Notes: generated from the letters alone by a model not told the origin. A stretch of DNA of 64,000 nucleotides from Pseudarthrobacter sp. NamE5 (GCF_005796225.1 NZ_VAHO01000015.1:1-64000); one strand, 5' to 3'; positions 26,306 to 39,337 are shown, numbered from the stretch's first letter. Numbers and translations: made by a program.

Positions 26306-28234
26306 TCAGTACCGGGGAGTGACGCGCAGCCAGACGTATTGCCGGGGGAGGAGGGTGACCCCGTCGTCCAGCTGCAGCTTCGCTTCGGAGAGAATGTCGA
26401 CGGCGGCGGGCAGGAATCCACCAAAGGTTTCCGCCGGCAGGGTCTGCGGCGAGTCGCTGAAGTTGGCGAGGGCCAGGACCCTCGTTTCGCCGCCGGTGGC
26501 TGCGCTGGCAGGGCGCTGGTAAGCCAGGACACCGGAGTTGTGGGTATCGAAAGGGATCAGGGTGCTGCCGGCGAGTTCAGGGGCGGCGGAACGGACCGTG
26601 ATCATCCGCTGCAGCCCTGCGTAGATGGCTCCTTCCGGGGTGGAAGGGTCCGTGCGCCGGGCGTACTGCTCCTCCGGGAAGCGCGGCCGGTGCACCCAGC
26701 GGCTGTCATCCTCGTGGCCTGGCTCCCGTGCATAGCTGTAGTCGTTGACCTGGCCTACCTCGTCGCCCAGGTACAGGAGCGGAATGCCGCCGGTGCTGAA
26801 CGGCACCGAATGGGCCAGGAGGATCCGCTCCACCGCCTCAGCCGGGTCGACCTCCATTCCGCACAGGGACGCCGTCGTGCCTGAAATCCTGCAGTCGCCG
26901 GTCTTCGGGTTGTCCTGGAAGGGGACGCCGCGGGCAAAGCTGCCGGGGAACCGGTTGACGTAGAAGGAGTTCAGGAAGCGGCGGTGGTCAAAGCCGTTGA
27001 TGCCCAGCTCTGCGGCGTCCTCGTCGGCGAAGGTCCAGCCAATGTCATCATGGCTGCGCACGTAGTTCACCCACGCGGTTCCTGCGGGAATGTTGTGCCG
27101 CCGCTCCAGGGCCTGCGCTAGGAGCCAGACGTCGCGGGTGGCCAGGGACTCCCAAATCAGCGCCATCTGCAGCGGGTTGTAGGAAAGCTGGCACTCGGCA
27201 GGGTCAATGTAGAGGGCCACCTCGTCCGGGTGCACGATCGCCTCTGACTTGAACAGCAGCGACGGCGCCGCCAGCCGGGTTACGGCGTTAAAGGCCCGGA
27301 GCAGCGTGTGGGCCTCTGGCAGGTTCTCGCAGGACGTGCCCAGCTGCTTCCAGATGAAGGCGACGGCGTCCATGCGCAGGATGTCCACGCCTTGGTTGGC
27401 AAGGAACAGCATCTCGCCGGCCATGGCGCGGAAGACGTCCGGGTTGGAGTAGTTCAGGTCCCATTGGTAGGTGTGGAAGGTGGCCCAGACCCAGCGTCCG
27501 TCTTCCATCTGGATGAAGGAGCCCGGATGGTTTTCGGGGAAAATCTCGCGGACGTTCTGCTCGAAGGCGTCCGGCATGGTCCGGTCCGGGAAGATCCAGT
27601 AGTAGTCGCTGTACTCTGGGTCCCCTGCGGCTGCCTTGCGCGCCCACTCGTGCTCGTCGGAGGTGTGGTTGAAGATGAAATCGACCACCAGGCTGATCCC
27701 ATTGCTCTTCAGCTCGGCAGCCAGGGACTGCAGCTGCGCCATGGTGCCCAGCTTGGGGTTGACCTGGCGGTAGCTGGAGACGGCGTACCCACCGTCCGAA
27801 TGCGGCTCGGGCGCCAGGAACAGCGGCATCAGGTGCAGGTAGGTAAGGCCAAGCTCCTTGAAGTACGGGATGCGCTCCCGCACGCCCGCAAGGCTCTCCG
27901 CGTACCTGTCCACGTAACAGACGCCGCCCAGCATCCTGTTTGACTGGAACCAGTTGCTGTTGCTTTCCCGTTCCGCGTCCAGCGCCTTCAGTTCCGCGGG
28001 CCGCTCCTGCCAGGACCGGGCGGACTGGACAACCAGCGCTGCGAGCTGGTCCATCCAGTCCGGCCGTGAGCCGTACAGGGACCCGAACAGGTGTGAAAGC
28101 GCCGGGAAATGCCGTTCCAGGCGGTGGTCGAACGCCGGATCCTGGAGCAGGCCGTTGGCCCGTTCCCGGAACAGTGCCGCCTGCACTCGCTCCAGCGGTG
28201 TTTCATCCACCCTGACGGATTCCTGCATGCCCAC
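26306..28234 (-). CDS. amylosucrase (GH13)
   Basis: This 642-residue transglucosidase builds alpha-1,4-glucan from sucrose, releasing fructose. Length and residues fit amylosucrase: nucleophile Asp289 (DILRMDAVAF), acid/base Glu331 (LLFKSEAIVHPD) and Asp396 (VRSHDDIGW) are each shifted by three from the Neisseria enzyme (286, 328, 393). Also seen are the helical N-terminal domain (about 1-90), GYAVSSYRQVNPKLGT and FIFNHTSDEHEWARKA. It has no signal peptide, so it acts on cytosolic sucrose. The start is GTG at 28234 after AGGGGGG; an ATG two codons later is equally possible. It follows another GH13 gene by 60 bases. Confidence 0.85.
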   Translation of the reverse strand: MGMQESVRVDETPLERVQAALFRERANGLLQDPAFDHRLERHFPALSHLFGSLYGSRPDWMDQLAALVVQSARSWQERPAELKALDAERESNSNWFQSNRMLGGVCYVDRYAESLAGVRERIPYFKELGLTYLHLMPLFLAPEPHSDGGYAVSSYRQVNPKLGTMAQLQSLAAELKSNGISLVVDFIFNHTSDEHEWARKAAAGDPEYSDYYWIFPDRTMPDAFEQNVREIFPENHPGSFIQMEDGRWVWATFHTYQWDLNYSNPDVFRAMAGEMLFLANQGVDILRMDAVAFIWKQLGTSCENLPEAHTLLRAFNAVTRLAAPSLLFKSEAIVHPDEVALYIDPAECQLSYNPLQMALIWESLATRDVWLLAQALERRHNIPAGTAWVNYVRSHDDIGWTFADEDAAELGINGFDHRRFLNSFYVNRFPGSFARGVPFQDNPKTGDCRISGTTASLCGMEVDPAEAVERILLAHSVPFSTGGIPLLYLGDEVGQVNDYSYAREPGHEDDSRWVHRPRFPEEQYARRTDPSTPEGAIYAGLQRMITVRSAAPELAGSTLIPFDTHNSGVLAYQRPASAATGGETRVLALANFSDSPQTLPAETFGGFLPAAVDILSEAKLQLDDGVTLLPRQYVWLRVTPRY

Positions 28235-28294
28235 GCCCCCCTTCCACCTCCACCGGAACCTCCGACGGCACAGTTGCTATGGAAGTATCGCACG

Positions 28295-30583
28295 TCACAT
28301 GGGAGTGCCTGGCCCGTCGCCGTCATCTTCGGTCGTGAGGAGCAGCGTGGTGCCCTGATAGGCAGGCAGGTCCAGGAAGAAGCTGTGCAGGTCATCCACG
28401 TGCCCCACCGGCTCCCCGCTGAACAGGTCCTGGACGTCTGCTCCCGGCGGAAGGTGGGTGGACTGGATGCTGCCCGAAATGTCCTGGCCGGAGAAGTTCA
28501 GCACTGTCACTGCCAGCGCTCCGTCTCCCAGTTCGATGACCAGGACGAGCAGTCCGCGGTGCGAAACTTCCGGCACGTCGAGCAGCTTGCCAGTGGCAAT
28601 CCCGTTTTCCTCGCGTACAGCCAGAATCTTCTGGAGCCTCCGGGCGAAGGAATTCTCATCCTGGAGCTGCTCGGGGAGGGGTCCGTAAAGGCTGTGTGCA
28701 CGTGGCATCCCGGCGGAGGACGTTGTGGCATCCGGGCTGATGCCCATGATGTCGTGCGCGCCGCGGTTGATCCACCGGGTGTCACCCTGGGCGATAAGCT
28801 CCTCGACGCTGCTGCGGTCCAGCACCGTGATGCCGGCCAGGTCCCAGCCGGAAAGCGCGAAGACGCCCGGCTGCAGCGCGTTGTACATCGACAGGAGGAT
28901 GTGGACATCCAACACCTGCGATTCCTGTTCAGGGGTAATGGCCGCTGGATCCTGGATCCCCAGTGCAGCCATGATGAAACTGACCGAGGTACAGGCGATG
29001 CCGTTGGTGGTGAACAGGGAGTTGTAGGGAGCATTCGGGCCGGTTAGCCGTTCCCGCATGGTCTGCTGGACGTGTTCGGCGACCTGCGCACCCGTCAGTT
29101 CCTGCCCGTTCAGTTCGAACATCTCGTCCCGGTGCCCCGCGGCAAAGTGCATGAGCTCGTACGTCAGTTCGTCATGGTTCTGCAGTGCATGGACCAGTGC
29201 GGCCTGGTCAACGCCGATCTCCATGGACAGGCGGAGAGTCAGCCGGAGGAACTCGGTGTCAGCGGTCACCAGTGCGTAGTGGTAGGCGGGACGGGTGATG
29301 AAGTCGTAGGAAAGGTCCGGGCCTGATTCCGAGGTGGCCTTGATGTCGTCGATGGTGAGGTTGAGCTCCTGAAAGGAGAATCCACCCACCTTGCGGATCA
29401 TGGAGCCGATGAGCTGGTTGGCGGCTTGGGACAGGGGGTGTCCTTCTGACCAACCGGGCTGCTCTTCGGCGCTCTTTTCGACGCCAAGGAAGCCGTTGGC
29501 GTCGAGCCGGAGCGCTCCGGTGCCGAGGTCAACCAGCGAGTGCAGGGCATCGCCCACCACCAGCCGCATTCCGGCAAAGGTGGGGTCCAGCCAGTTGATG
29601 GACGGCTGGCCGGCCTTAAAGTAATGGAGGTAGACCCAGCGCCGCGTCTTTCCGGTGGTGTCGACTACCGGGCGGGTTGCGCTCCAGTTGGTTTCCTTGA
29701 CGCCGGGCTCATAGAAGATCACCCGCTGCAGCCGGCCGATGATGTACCCGGCTTTCTGGAGCGACTGTTCTGACTCCGGACTCAGGTTCACCGAGTCCTG
29801 CCCTTCGGGGACGTCCGGCAGCAGGTGCCAGTCCTCCTCGGGGATGTCCACCATGTGGTAGATGCCGGGGTAGTCCCGGAAGTTCATCTCGGCCAGGCGG
29901 AAGTCCGCTCCCTTGCCGGTGTGGCCGGGAACGATGTCGTCGATGATCGTTCCGCCGTGGTCCGCGGCCACCTGGCACATGCTGCGGAACTCGTCCTCGT
30001 CACCGAAGACCGGATCGATTGCCATGCTGATCCTGTCGAAGTGGCCGTCCACGCTCGGCGTCTGCAGCCAGCCGCTGATGCCTCCTGCCAGCTTGACAGG
30101 CCCGGTATGGATTGCCCTGATGCCGATCTCCCGGAAGGCGTCCCACATGTCCTGGTCGCCCAGGGCAGCGAGGAAGGACTGGCCGGGCTTGGTGATGAAG
30201 GACAGCGGATAGGCGGTGAACCAGACCGGAGCCTTCTCGACGGCGGCCCTCGGGTTGGGGTGCGCGTACGCGTTCTGCCACATGCTGGCCTGCCCGGAAA
30301 GCTGCCGGGCAAGGACGTTGGCGTCCCCGAGCATGGCCTGGTTCCGCAGCCATTCGACGTACGCCGCATTCCGGCCGTCGAACTCGAACGATGGCCGGGT
30401 GGCAAGGTACTGACGCCGGCGGGCGACCGGCCTCAGGGCTTTCGGGCGGGCCGGATAAAACTGCTCGTCGTAACTGAGGTCCGGGTCCACTGCGGATTCG
30501 GTCGCAGCCTGCTCTTCCTCTTCGCTGTTGCCAGCCAGGGCATCCGCTCCAAGAATTCCCTCGCCCGTCATCGATTCGCTCAT
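28295..30583 (-). CDS. GH13 alpha-glucan enzyme, trehalose-synthase-like, unusual long form
   Basis: This 762-residue GH13 protein has a nucleophile Asp361 ([11 protein letters not shown]), a probable acid/base Glu406 (FSFQELNLT) and a transition-state Asp471 ([14 protein letters not shown]). The NHDE motif and overall order resemble trehalose synthase and maltosyl-type enzymes. The N-terminal 65 residues are acidic and the early barrel ([31 protein letters not shown]) is atypical, so I leave the substrate open. The ATG at 30583 has a GGAGAGGAACAG site; the longer frame upstream is not supported. It probably forms an operon with the amylosucrase, joining sucrose/glucan and disaccharide conversion. 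Confidence 0.7.
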   Translation of the reverse strand: MSESMTGEGILGADALAGNSEEEEQAATESAVDPDLSYDEQFYPARPKALRPVARRRQYLATRPSFEFDGRNAAYVEWLRNQAMLGDANVLARQLSGQASMWQNAYAHPNPRAAVEKAPVWFTAYPLSFITKPGQSFLAALGDQDMWDAFREIGIRAIHTGPVKLAGGISGWLQTPSVDGHFDRISMAIDPVFGDEDEFRSMCQVAADHGGTIIDDIVPGHTGKGADFRLAEMNFRDYPGIYHMVDIPEEDWHLLPDVPEGQDSVNLSPESEQSLQKAGYIIGRLQRVIFYEPGVKETNWSATRPVVDTTGKTRRWVYLHYFKAGQPSINWLDPTFAGMRLVVGDALHSLVDLGTGALRLDANGFLGVEKSAEEQPGWSEGHPLSQAANQLIGSMIRKVGGFSFQELNLTIDDIKATSESGPDLSYDFITRPAYHYALVTADTEFLRLTLRLSMEIGVDQAALVHALQNHDELTYELMHFAAGHRDEMFELNGQELTGAQVAEHVQQTMRERLTGPNAPYNSLFTTNGIACTSVSFIMAALGIQDPAAITPEQESQVLDVHILLSMYNALQPGVFALSGWDLAGITVLDRSSVEELIAQGDTRWINRGAHDIMGISPDATTSSAGMPRAHSLYGPLPEQLQDENSFARRLQKILAVREENGIATGKLLDVPEVSHRGLLVLVIELGDGALAVTVLNFSGQDISGSIQSTHLPPGADVQDLFSGEPVGHVDDLHSFFLDLPAYQGTTLLLTTEDDGDGPGTPM

Positions 30584-30722
30584 CTGTTCCTCTCCGAAGG
30601 TTGCTTCCGTGATCGGGAACAATGTCCCGGGACACCTCGCGTACTCTTCACCGTACCCCGGTCCACCCCGACTATTCGCGGGGTGTCCGTTTTCGCAGCC
30701 CGGGTCCCGGGCCAGGCAGCAG

Positions 30723-31397
30723 CTAACGGGCAGCTTTTCGGGCGGCAGAACCGGCAGGGGCGGCACCGGCCCGCCCTGGAGCGTCTTTACGACTGGCGAG
30801 GATGCGGGCCAGGACAAAGAGCGAAGCCAGGAAGGCTGCTGCCGGCCATGCCGCGGCGGGAGTGCCGGGCCATGCACCCGCGAGGCCCAGGAAGGCAGGA
30901 AGGGTGGCGCTCGCCTGGCTGGTCAGCACCAGCGCCCAGCCGATGAACGGGTCCAGGCGGCCCAGGCCCAGTGCCATGGACAGGAAGAACATTCCCCACA
31001 ATACGGCCCAGCACAGCCAGAGGACTGCCAGCAGGGGGTCGGTTCCCAGCCAGGTGCCGGTAAGCAGCAGGCCCACAAGAGCCACCATGCCGCAGAACCA
31101 TCCCAGCCCCCGGGAGCCGAGGCCCAGCAGCACATCCAGCCCCACATAGACGTAAGTCAGGCCGAAGAGGAACATCCCGACGGCGGTCAGCAGCGACAGC
31201 TGAGCCCCTCCCGCTGAGGACAGGTAGGAGAGGGCAAGCACGAGCTGGACGGATCCGACCACCAGGCTGAAGACAGCCGCGTCCCGGCGGGGGAGGAGCC
31301 CGAGGGTGGCCAGTCCGTTGATGAGCAGGGCGCCGCCGGAGAGAAGCAGGCACACGTACGGCATCAGCCGGCCACCGCGAGGCATGCGCGCGTCCAT
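30723..31397 (-). CDS. AmiS/UreI-family amide/urea channel
   Basis: This 224-residue membrane protein has six hydrophobic helices ([85 protein letters not shown], and a last one). The motifs [18 protein letters not shown] and LWAVLWG-like segments mark the UreI/AmiS family, which passes urea or short amides. The C-terminal 40 residues are basic and Ala-rich, an extension on the usual length of about 200. No amidase or urease is adjacent. The GlnR-like site upstream and the divergent gdhA suggest a nitrogen-scavenging role. Confidence 0.75.
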   Translation of the reverse strand: MDARMPRGGRLMPYVCLLLSGGALLINGLATLGLLPRRDAAVFSLVVGSVQLVLALSYLSSAGGAQLSLLTAVGMFLFGLTYVYVGLDVLLGLGSRGLGWFCGMVALVGLLLTGTWLGTDPLLAVLWLCWAVLWGMFFLSMALGLGRLDPFIGWALVLTSQASATLPAFLGLAGAWPGTPAAAWPAAAFLASLFVLARILASRKDAPGRAGAAPAGSAARKAAR

Positions 31398-31424
31398 GGG
31401 CTTTTCGCTTCCTGGAATTCAGAT

Positions 31425-31440
31425 GTCACATTATGGATAC
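31425..31440. promoter_or_regulatory. possible GlnR half-site between the amide channel and gdhA
   Basis: GTCAC-n6-GATAC matches the actinobacterial GlnR pattern GTnAC-n6-GAAAC with one mismatch. It lies 28 bases upstream of the channel gene and 119 bases upstream of gdhA, in their shared divergent gap. The single half-site makes this tentative; the two nitrogen genes give it some weight. Confidence 0.35.
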
Positions 31441-31549
31441 TAGGGCATCCCGGTTCCAAGGGTTGAGTGAATGGCGGTCTTAATGGGTAGGTTGAAAACC
31501 TAAGTGCGAACGGCTGCGATTCTTTGCCGTCCACATCACACAGGGGTGA

Positions 31550-32896
<1,347 letters not shown>

Positions 32897-32905
32897 GGCA
32901 GCAAG

Positions 32906-34591
32906 TTACCGCGCTTCCCGGACAGCCTCCGCTGTTGTCCGGGAAGCTATGGTGATATCAGCGACGCGTTTTAGCCGTGGATGCAGATGGTCGGCGCCGT
33001 CCACCACACCCTTCTGCCACCACAGTTTCAGGCCCTCGGGCACCACTTCCAGGCAGGCCAGGTTGTTGTCGAACCAGGGGCCTTTGATGCCCTTCCAATG
33101 GAACGGCGGCTCCTGGACTTTGGCCGAACGGGCTATCGCCGCGCCGATGGGGGCGGCCAGGCTGTAGGACATCAGGGCGCCGAAGGACCTCAGGAGCCTC
33201 GGCAGGGGATTGCGGATCGGGGAGCAGACGGCCTGGATGATGCGGCTGCCTGAGGTCCGCTGCACCTCTGAGACATAGGAAAAGTGGACGTCACCGGACA
33301 GGAACGTGATGGTGTCCGGTGCAGGCCCCCGTGCACCGTCTGCTATTTCCGCCACCATGCCCGCCACCCGCCGGAAGCTTCCCTGGAACGCAGCCCAATG
33401 CTCCAGGTCGGCTGCCTGGCGCAGATTTTCGCCCACCCGGGCGCCGAATTTTCCCCACGCGCCTTCGGACACCGCCTCGTCCCACGACTCCAGATGGTGC
33501 AGGCCCATCGGCAGCAGGAAAGGCAGGGACGTGGCCACCAGCAGGTGCCGGAAGCCGCCCTGCATCCTGGCGTCCAGCCATCCCATCTCTGCGTCGTCCA
33601 GCAGTGCACGCCGGTCCGGCGCCAGGTTCCGCGCGGCACGGGAATCGACCACGACCAGCCTGGTGTCGCCATAGTCCCGGCAGTAGCTCCAGCGGTAGGC
33701 TTCGGGGTCCCGGTCTGCCCGGAGGGCGAAACTGTCCAGCTCGGCGCTGAGGTCCGGCTCGTTCCCGTCCAAGTGTGCAGCGGCTTTCTGCCAAAGCGGA
33801 TCCACCGCCCGCTCCTGCGGCGAGAGGTTTCCCAGGTGCTGGTACACCCAATAGGAGGCCAGTCCCGCCATGATCCGCCCCTGCCACCATGTTTTGCCCT
33901 TAATGGCTTCCCGCCAGCTCCGCGACGCGTTCCAGTCGTCCCGGATGTCATGGTCGTCGAAGATCATGGCACTGGGCAGGGTGGAGAGCAGCCACCGGTT
34001 GGCCGGATCGGACCAGGCCAGGTAGTACAGGTGCGCGTATTCCTCGTAGTCCTGGAGTTCCTCACCCGGCGGCGCTTTGATGTCACGGCGTGCCTTGATG
34101 AACTCCTGCATCTGCTTACTGGTGGAATCGGCATAGACCTGGTCCCCTAGAAACGCCACCAGGTCCGGCCATGGTTCTGTTCCACCGGACGCCATCTCCA
34201 GGGCATAGGCACGCAGCGAGTCCACGCCGTGGCTCCGGTTACCCGACGCGTCGTGCGGAACGCTGGTGCGGCAGGAGCCATAGGCCAAGCGCAGCGGCTT
34301 GCCTGGTTTGAGGGTGGCAATCACCGGCGGCGGGAAGCCAGCCCCGGACTCGGGCCACACCTGGACCCCATTGACCGCCACAGTGTACGGCGTTACCGTT
34401 CCGGGCTTGAGCCCGTCCACCGCCACCAGGGCGTAATGATGGCCGTGGACCGCGAAGGTGCGGGCTTCCCAATCCCTTCCCGCCGCGCTGACGGCAACCC
34501 GGGCATCGTCCCGGGTTTCCACCCAAATACTGGCGGAAGTCTCATCCACGTACCGCATCAAAGGACCGAGAACCAGCGCGTGGGTAATCAT
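32906..34591 (-). CDS. PhoD-like alkaline phosphatase family protein
   Basis: This 561-residue metallophosphoesterase has an N-terminal beta-sandwich (to about residue 90) followed by the metal-binding core: YGSCRTS, LVAFLGDQVYADS, SAMIFDDHDIRDDWNASRSW and FLSGDVHFSYVSE near the C-terminus. PhoD enzymes hydrolyse phosphodiesters. No signal peptide is seen (the protein starts MITHALVLGPLMRYVD), so it is probably cytosolic, unlike classical Tat-exported PhoD. Substrate unknown. It lies alone between convergent gdhA and the ThuA gene. Confidence 0.85.
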   Translation of the reverse strand: MITHALVLGPLMRYVDETSASIWVETRDDARVAVSAAGRDWEARTFAVHGHHYALVAVDGLKPGTVTPYTVAVNGVQVWPESGAGFPPPVIATLKPGKPLRLAYGSCRTSVPHDASGNRSHGVDSLRAYALEMASGGTEPWPDLVAFLGDQVYADSTSKQMQEFIKARRDIKAPPGEELQDYEEYAHLYYLAWSDPANRWLLSTLPSAMIFDDHDIRDDWNASRSWREAIKGKTWWQGRIMAGLASYWVYQHLGNLSPQERAVDPLWQKAAAHLDGNEPDLSAELDSFALRADRDPEAYRWSYCRDYGDTRLVVVDSRAARNLAPDRRALLDDAEMGWLDARMQGGFRHLLVATSLPFLLPMGLHHLESWDEAVSEGAWGKFGARVGENLRQAADLEHWAAFQGSFRRVAGMVAEIADGARGPAPDTITFLSGDVHFSYVSEVQRTSGSRIIQAVCSPIRNPLPRLLRSFGALMSYSLAAPIGAAIARSAKVQEPPFHWKGIKGPWFDNNLACLEVVPEGLKLWWQKGVVDGADHLHPRLKRVADITIASRTTAEAVREAR

Positions 34592-34653
34592 CTCTCAGTT
34601 GTACCCGCCTGGGCCCTGCACCGCCATGGGGACTGCAGCTGCGGTCCCCGCTC

Positions 34654-35403
34654 CTAGCCCTGGTCGAACCAGCCCCGCGACGGGTTGGTCACCTCCGGGG
34701 CCGAACGCTGCAGCCCGGGCTGGGCTGCCCACTTCACGCCGTTGGAGAGCACCCGCTGGATCTGCGGGTGGTGGTACACCGGGTACTCCTGGTCGCCGGG
34801 GCTGAAGTAAAAGATCCGGCCCTTGCCCCGGGTGAACGTGACGCCGGAACGGAACACTTCGCCGCCAGCGAAGGAGCTGATAAAAATGAGGTCGTCCGGG
34901 TCCGGGATGTCGAACAGTTCGCCGTACATCTCCTGCTCGGGGATGACGATCGGGCTGTCCACTCCCTCAGCGATCGGGTGCGAGGGCTTCACCGTCCACA
35001 CGAGCTCGCGCTCGCCGTCGTTCCGCCATGCCAGCGAGCAGCTGGTGCCCAGCAACTTGGTGAACACCTTGGCGAAGTGTCCAGAGTGGAGCACGATCAG
35101 CCCCATGCCGCCCAGCACGTGCCGGTGGACGCGTTCGACGACGGCGTCACTCACCTCGTGATGGGCCATGTGCCCCCACCAGAGCAGGACGTCAGTCTCC
35201 GCGAGCACCTCCTCGTCAAGCCCGTGCTCATCGTCCGTAGCGAGGACCGCCGTCGTGATTTCCGCCTCCGGGCAGTAGGAGCGGAGCCCGGCAGCGATGG
35301 CGCCGTGGATGCCGTCCGGGTAGATTTCGCCGATGTGGGACGGCTCGTTGATGGCCTCGTGGACGCCCTCGTTCCAGACGCGGATTCTCAGCTTGTCGTT
35401 CAT
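34654..35403 (-). CDS. ThuA-domain protein, sugar metabolism
   Basis: This 249-residue ThuA/trehalose-utilisation family protein has a class I glutamine-amidotransferase-like fold ([57 protein letters not shown]). Biochemical activity of the family is poorly known, but members usually accompany Gfo/Idh/MocA oxidoreductases in sugar loci, as here. The ATG at 35403 overlaps the TAA of the upstream oxidoreductase by one base; the longer frame to 35445 runs back into that gene and is unlikely to be used. Confidence 0.85.
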   Translation of the reverse strand: MNDKLRIRVWNEGVHEAINEPSHIGEIYPDGIHGAIAAGLRSYCPEAEITTAVLATDDEHGLDEEVLAETDVLLWWGHMAHHEVSDAVVERVHRHVLGGMGLIVLHSGHFAKVFTKLLGTSCSLAWRNDGERELVWTVKPSHPIAEGVDSPIVIPEQEMYGELFDIPDPDDLIFISSFAGGEVFRSGVTFTRGKGRIFYFSPGDQEYPVYHHPQIQRVLSNGVKWAAQPGLQRSAPEVTNPSRGWFDQG

Positions 35404-36536
35404 TAGAGACGAACCTCCCTCTGCTCCAGCGCGGACTGGTAGCAAGCATCGATGATCTGTGCACGGTACAGCGCCAGGGAGCCGTCGTGTTCACCCCAGA
35501 CTCCCTCGCCGCCCCGCACTGCCGTGATGAAGTCTTCCACGACTGCATCGTGGGCGCGGCCCGGCAGGACCGGCGGTACGTAGTCGGCGGATTCGCCGTC
35601 CTTGTCTGTGAACACCCGGAGCTGGCCAACGGGCGGGAAGGGTGCGCCCTGCACCTTGAGCTCGGCGCCGCCGTCGGTGCCGTATACCGTGAAATCCAGG
35701 AGATCGTCCGTTTCCCGGTAGGTGGCCCAGCTTGCCTCGATGAGCAGCGTGCCGCCGCCCTCAAGCCGGAGGAATGCCGATGCGAAGTCCTCTACTTCAA
35801 ACGCGTGGCTCGAGGCCAGGGCAGAGTACGCGCTGCCGCCGCCGCGGCCCTGCGGGCCGAGTTCTGAATGCGTGGCGGCGGATACGGCCACCACCTTCGG
35901 TTCTCCCAAAAGGTGCAGGGCGTAGTCCAGTGCGTGTACCCCAATGTCCGCCAGCGGACCGCCCCCGGCCAGTTCCGGGTTGGTGAACCAGCTTCCGATC
36001 GTGGGGATGCCGGAGCGGCGCAGCCAGGATGCCTTGGCGTAGTACGGCCGGCCCAGGCCGCCCTCGTCGATGACTTCCTTGAGGGCCTTGATGTCGCCGC
36101 GCCGGCGGTGGTTGAAGGCCACGTCCAGCACACGGCCTGCCTTGCGTGCGGCGTCCACCATGGCCTGGCCCTCGACCGCGTTGCGTGCGATGGGCTTCTC
36201 GCTGAGCACATGGATACCCCGCTCCAGGGCCGCAATGGTGATGGGGGCGTGGAGGAAGGTGGGTACTGCCACGCTGATCGCGTCCAGGTCACCGTGGTCC
36301 AGCATGTCTTTCCAGTCGGCAAAGGCGTTGGGAATGGAGTACTCAACCTGCAGCGAGTCCCGGAGTTCCTGCTCCATTCCAGCCAGCGACACTATCCTGA
36401 CGCCGTCCAGGGCTGCGTAGGCCTTCAGGTGCTGCTGGCCTGCCCAGCCAATTCCGACGACGCCCACCCGCAATCCTGCCGGCACTCCTTTCGGGAGAGC
36501 GGCGGGCTGCGCGGACGACTGCTGCTCGTTATTCAA
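35403..36536 (-). CDS. Gfo/Idh/MocA-family oxidoreductase
   Basis: This 377-residue NAD(P)-dependent sugar or inositol dehydrogenase type protein has the Rossmann motif [20 protein letters not shown] at residues 22-41, the EKP motif as [18 protein letters not shown] near residue 112 and the catalytic-region sequence [20 protein letters not shown] near 190. Substrate cannot be told. It is the first gene of a two-gene operon with ThuA, preceded by a perfect LacI-type operator and by its likely regulator. Confidence 0.9.
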   Translation of the reverse strand: MNNEQQSSAQPAALPKGVPAGLRVGVVGIGWAGQQHLKAYAALDGVRIVSLAGMEQELRDSLQVEYSIPNAFADWKDMLDHGDLDAISVAVPTFLHAPITIAALERGIHVLSEKPIARNAVEGQAMVDAARKAGRVLDVAFNHRRRGDIKALKEVIDEGGLGRPYYAKASWLRRSGIPTIGSWFTNPELAGGGPLADIGVHALDYALHLLGEPKVVAVSAATHSELGPQGRGGGSAYSALASSHAFEVEDFASAFLRLEGGGTLLIEASWATYRETDDLLDFTVYGTDGGAELKVQGAPFPPVGQLRVFTDKDGESADYVPPVLPGRAHDAVVEDFITAVRGGEGVWGEHDGSLALYRAQIIDACYQSALEQREVRL

Positions 36537-36567
36537 ATGGTGCTTCCTTCTGATGCTGTAGACGCGG

Positions 36568-36581
36568 TGGAATCGATTCCA
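36568..36581. promoter_or_regulatory. LacI-type operator before the oxidoreductase/ThuA operon
   Basis: TGGAATCGATTCCA is a perfect 14-bp palindrome with a central CG, 32 bases upstream of the oxidoreductase start. The LacI gene ending 40 bases further upstream is the natural candidate to bind it. Confidence 0.7.
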
Positions 36582-36620
36582 AAAAGTCTTTCAGCGAGTG
36601 CTGGCGCTGTCAACCCTTGC

Positions 36621-37619
36621 TTAGCCTTTGGTAGAGCCCCGCACTATGAGCTTGTGGGGGAGGAAGCTCCGCCCGCGGCGGTGCTCGCCCCGTTCTGTCA
36701 TCCGCGCCAGGAGCGCATCAAAGGCCACCCGGCCCATTTCATAGGCCGGCTGGCGGATGGTGGTCAGTTCCGGAACGCACATTTCAGCCTGGATGGAATC
36801 GTCAAAACCGGCAACTGCGATATCCTCCGGGACCCGCAGCCCGGCATCGGTGACTTCCCGGACGCACCCGGCGGCCACGGTATCACTGCCGCAGAAGATG
36901 GCATCGGGCAGCGGCGCCCGGCTCAACAGCTCACGCGTGAGCCGGCGCCCGGCGTGGAAGTCGAACTCGCCCTCAGCGAACAACAGCTGTGTTGGGGACA
37001 GGTCCGCCTCGGCGAGAGCCCTGCGGAATCCTTCTTCACGCAAACTTCCGGAGCGGGCGGCCCGGTTGCCGATCATCGCCAATCGCCGGCTGCCGGTGGA
37101 AATGAGATGCCGGGTGATGTCCAAGGCAGCTTGCCGGTCATCGATGGACACTCCGAACGCGGACTCTGATTCTGCAATCTCACAGAGCTGCACAACGCTC
37201 AGCTGGCCGGCAAGTGCCTCGATGTCCGCATCCGCCATTGCCGGGGAGAACATCACCAGTCCGTCCACCGAGCCGTTGCGCAGCATGTTCACCAGTTGTT
37301 GCTCCCGCTCAAGGTCACCGGAAGTGGGGGCGATGAGGCTGACATAGCCGGACACAGCCGCTGCGTCCCCGAATCCCCGGAAGGCCTCGCTGATGATGGG
37401 GGAGTTGAGGTTCTTCGCCAGGGCAAGGATGCGCATGGTCCGGTCCCGACGCAGATCGCGGGCGGAGGCGAGCGGGCGGTAGTTGAGCTTGCGGATGGCC
37501 CCGGCCACCTTTGCCTTGCTCGCCGCGCTGACAGCCGGGCTTCCGTTCAAAACCCGGGAAACAGTGCCCACAGAGACGCCTGCCGTCTTGGCGACGTCCT
37601 GGACTGTCGCTCGCGCCAT
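36621..37619 (-). CDS. LacI-family regulator
   Basis: This 332-residue regulator has an N-terminal HTH (VQDVAKTAGVSVGTVSRVLN, residues 5-24), the hinge LNYRPLASARDLR and a sugar-binding domain (MVMFSPAMADADIEAL-like core, FCGSDTVAAGCVREV, GFDDSIQAEMCVPELTTIRQ). It is upstream of, and in the same direction as, the Gfo/Idh/MocA and ThuA genes; the 84-bp gap holds a consensus LacI operator. The ligand is unknown. A GGAGGCGG site precedes the ATG. Confidence 0.88.
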   Translation of the reverse strand: MARATVQDVAKTAGVSVGTVSRVLNGSPAVSAASKAKVAGAIRKLNYRPLASARDLRRDRTMRILALAKNLNSPIISEAFRGFGDAAAVSGYVSLIAPTSGDLEREQQLVNMLRNGSVDGLVMFSPAMADADIEALAGQLSVVQLCEIAESESAFGVSIDDRQAALDITRHLISTGSRRLAMIGNRAARSGSLREEGFRRALAEADLSPTQLLFAEGEFDFHAGRRLTRELLSRAPLPDAIFCGSDTVAAGCVREVTDAGLRVPEDIAVAGFDDSIQAEMCVPELTTIRQPAYEMGRVAFDALLARMTERGEHRRGRSFLPHKLIVRGSTKG

Positions 37620-37825
37620 GTGCCGCCTCCTTCCGGGGCCGGTGAAGTAGGTCCCCGCTGCCTGTCACCTCCCGGTGCTGTCACGGGTTTTCCCCAGCTT
37701 AGCCGCACGCAGGACGTGTGAAGCCGCCGGCGCAGGGCCCCACCAGTTCGCAAAAGGCAGTCCCGCTTCTCCACCTCCTGCAACCCACCTGCTGCTGCGC
37801 CGTCTGGGACGTCTGAAACTCACGT
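37620..37825. other. upstream part of the LacI/amt divergent gap
   Basis: The whole gap between the LacI gene and amt is 386 bp. This portion should contain the LacI promoter on the minus strand; no open frame with domain support was found. The remaining part holds a GlnR-like box, described separately. Confidence 0.5.
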
Positions 37826-37862
37826 GTGAATGACTGAAACGACCATTTAACGCAGCCGAAAC
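37826..37862 (+). promoter_or_regulatory. GlnR-like box before the ammonium transporter
   Basis: The order is GTGAA (37826), GAAAC (37836), TTAAC (37847) and GAAAC (37858). The last three elements are separated by exactly six bases each and the first by five. This follows the actinobacterial GlnR pattern GTnAC-n6-GAAAC repeated twice; a further GAAAC lies at 37815. Its location 144-180 bases before amt fits nitrogen-limitation control, as known for amtB in Streptomyces and mycobacteria. Confidence 0.55.
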
Positions 37863-38005
37863 CCACCCAAAGATGCCCGCCATACAGTTGGAACCAGACG
37901 GCAATAGCCGCCCTCCGCTGAACGTGGAATCGAGCCGCGTCCCTCCTCCGGAGCGGCTCTGACGGCAAGTTACCGTTCTCTCTTCGCGTCACGAAAGGGG
38001 TTCCC

Positions 38006-39295
<1,290 letters not shown>

Positions 39296-39337
39296 CTTCA
39301 GGAAGTCCGGGGGTGCCCGGAGTACGAGTCAGGCAGA

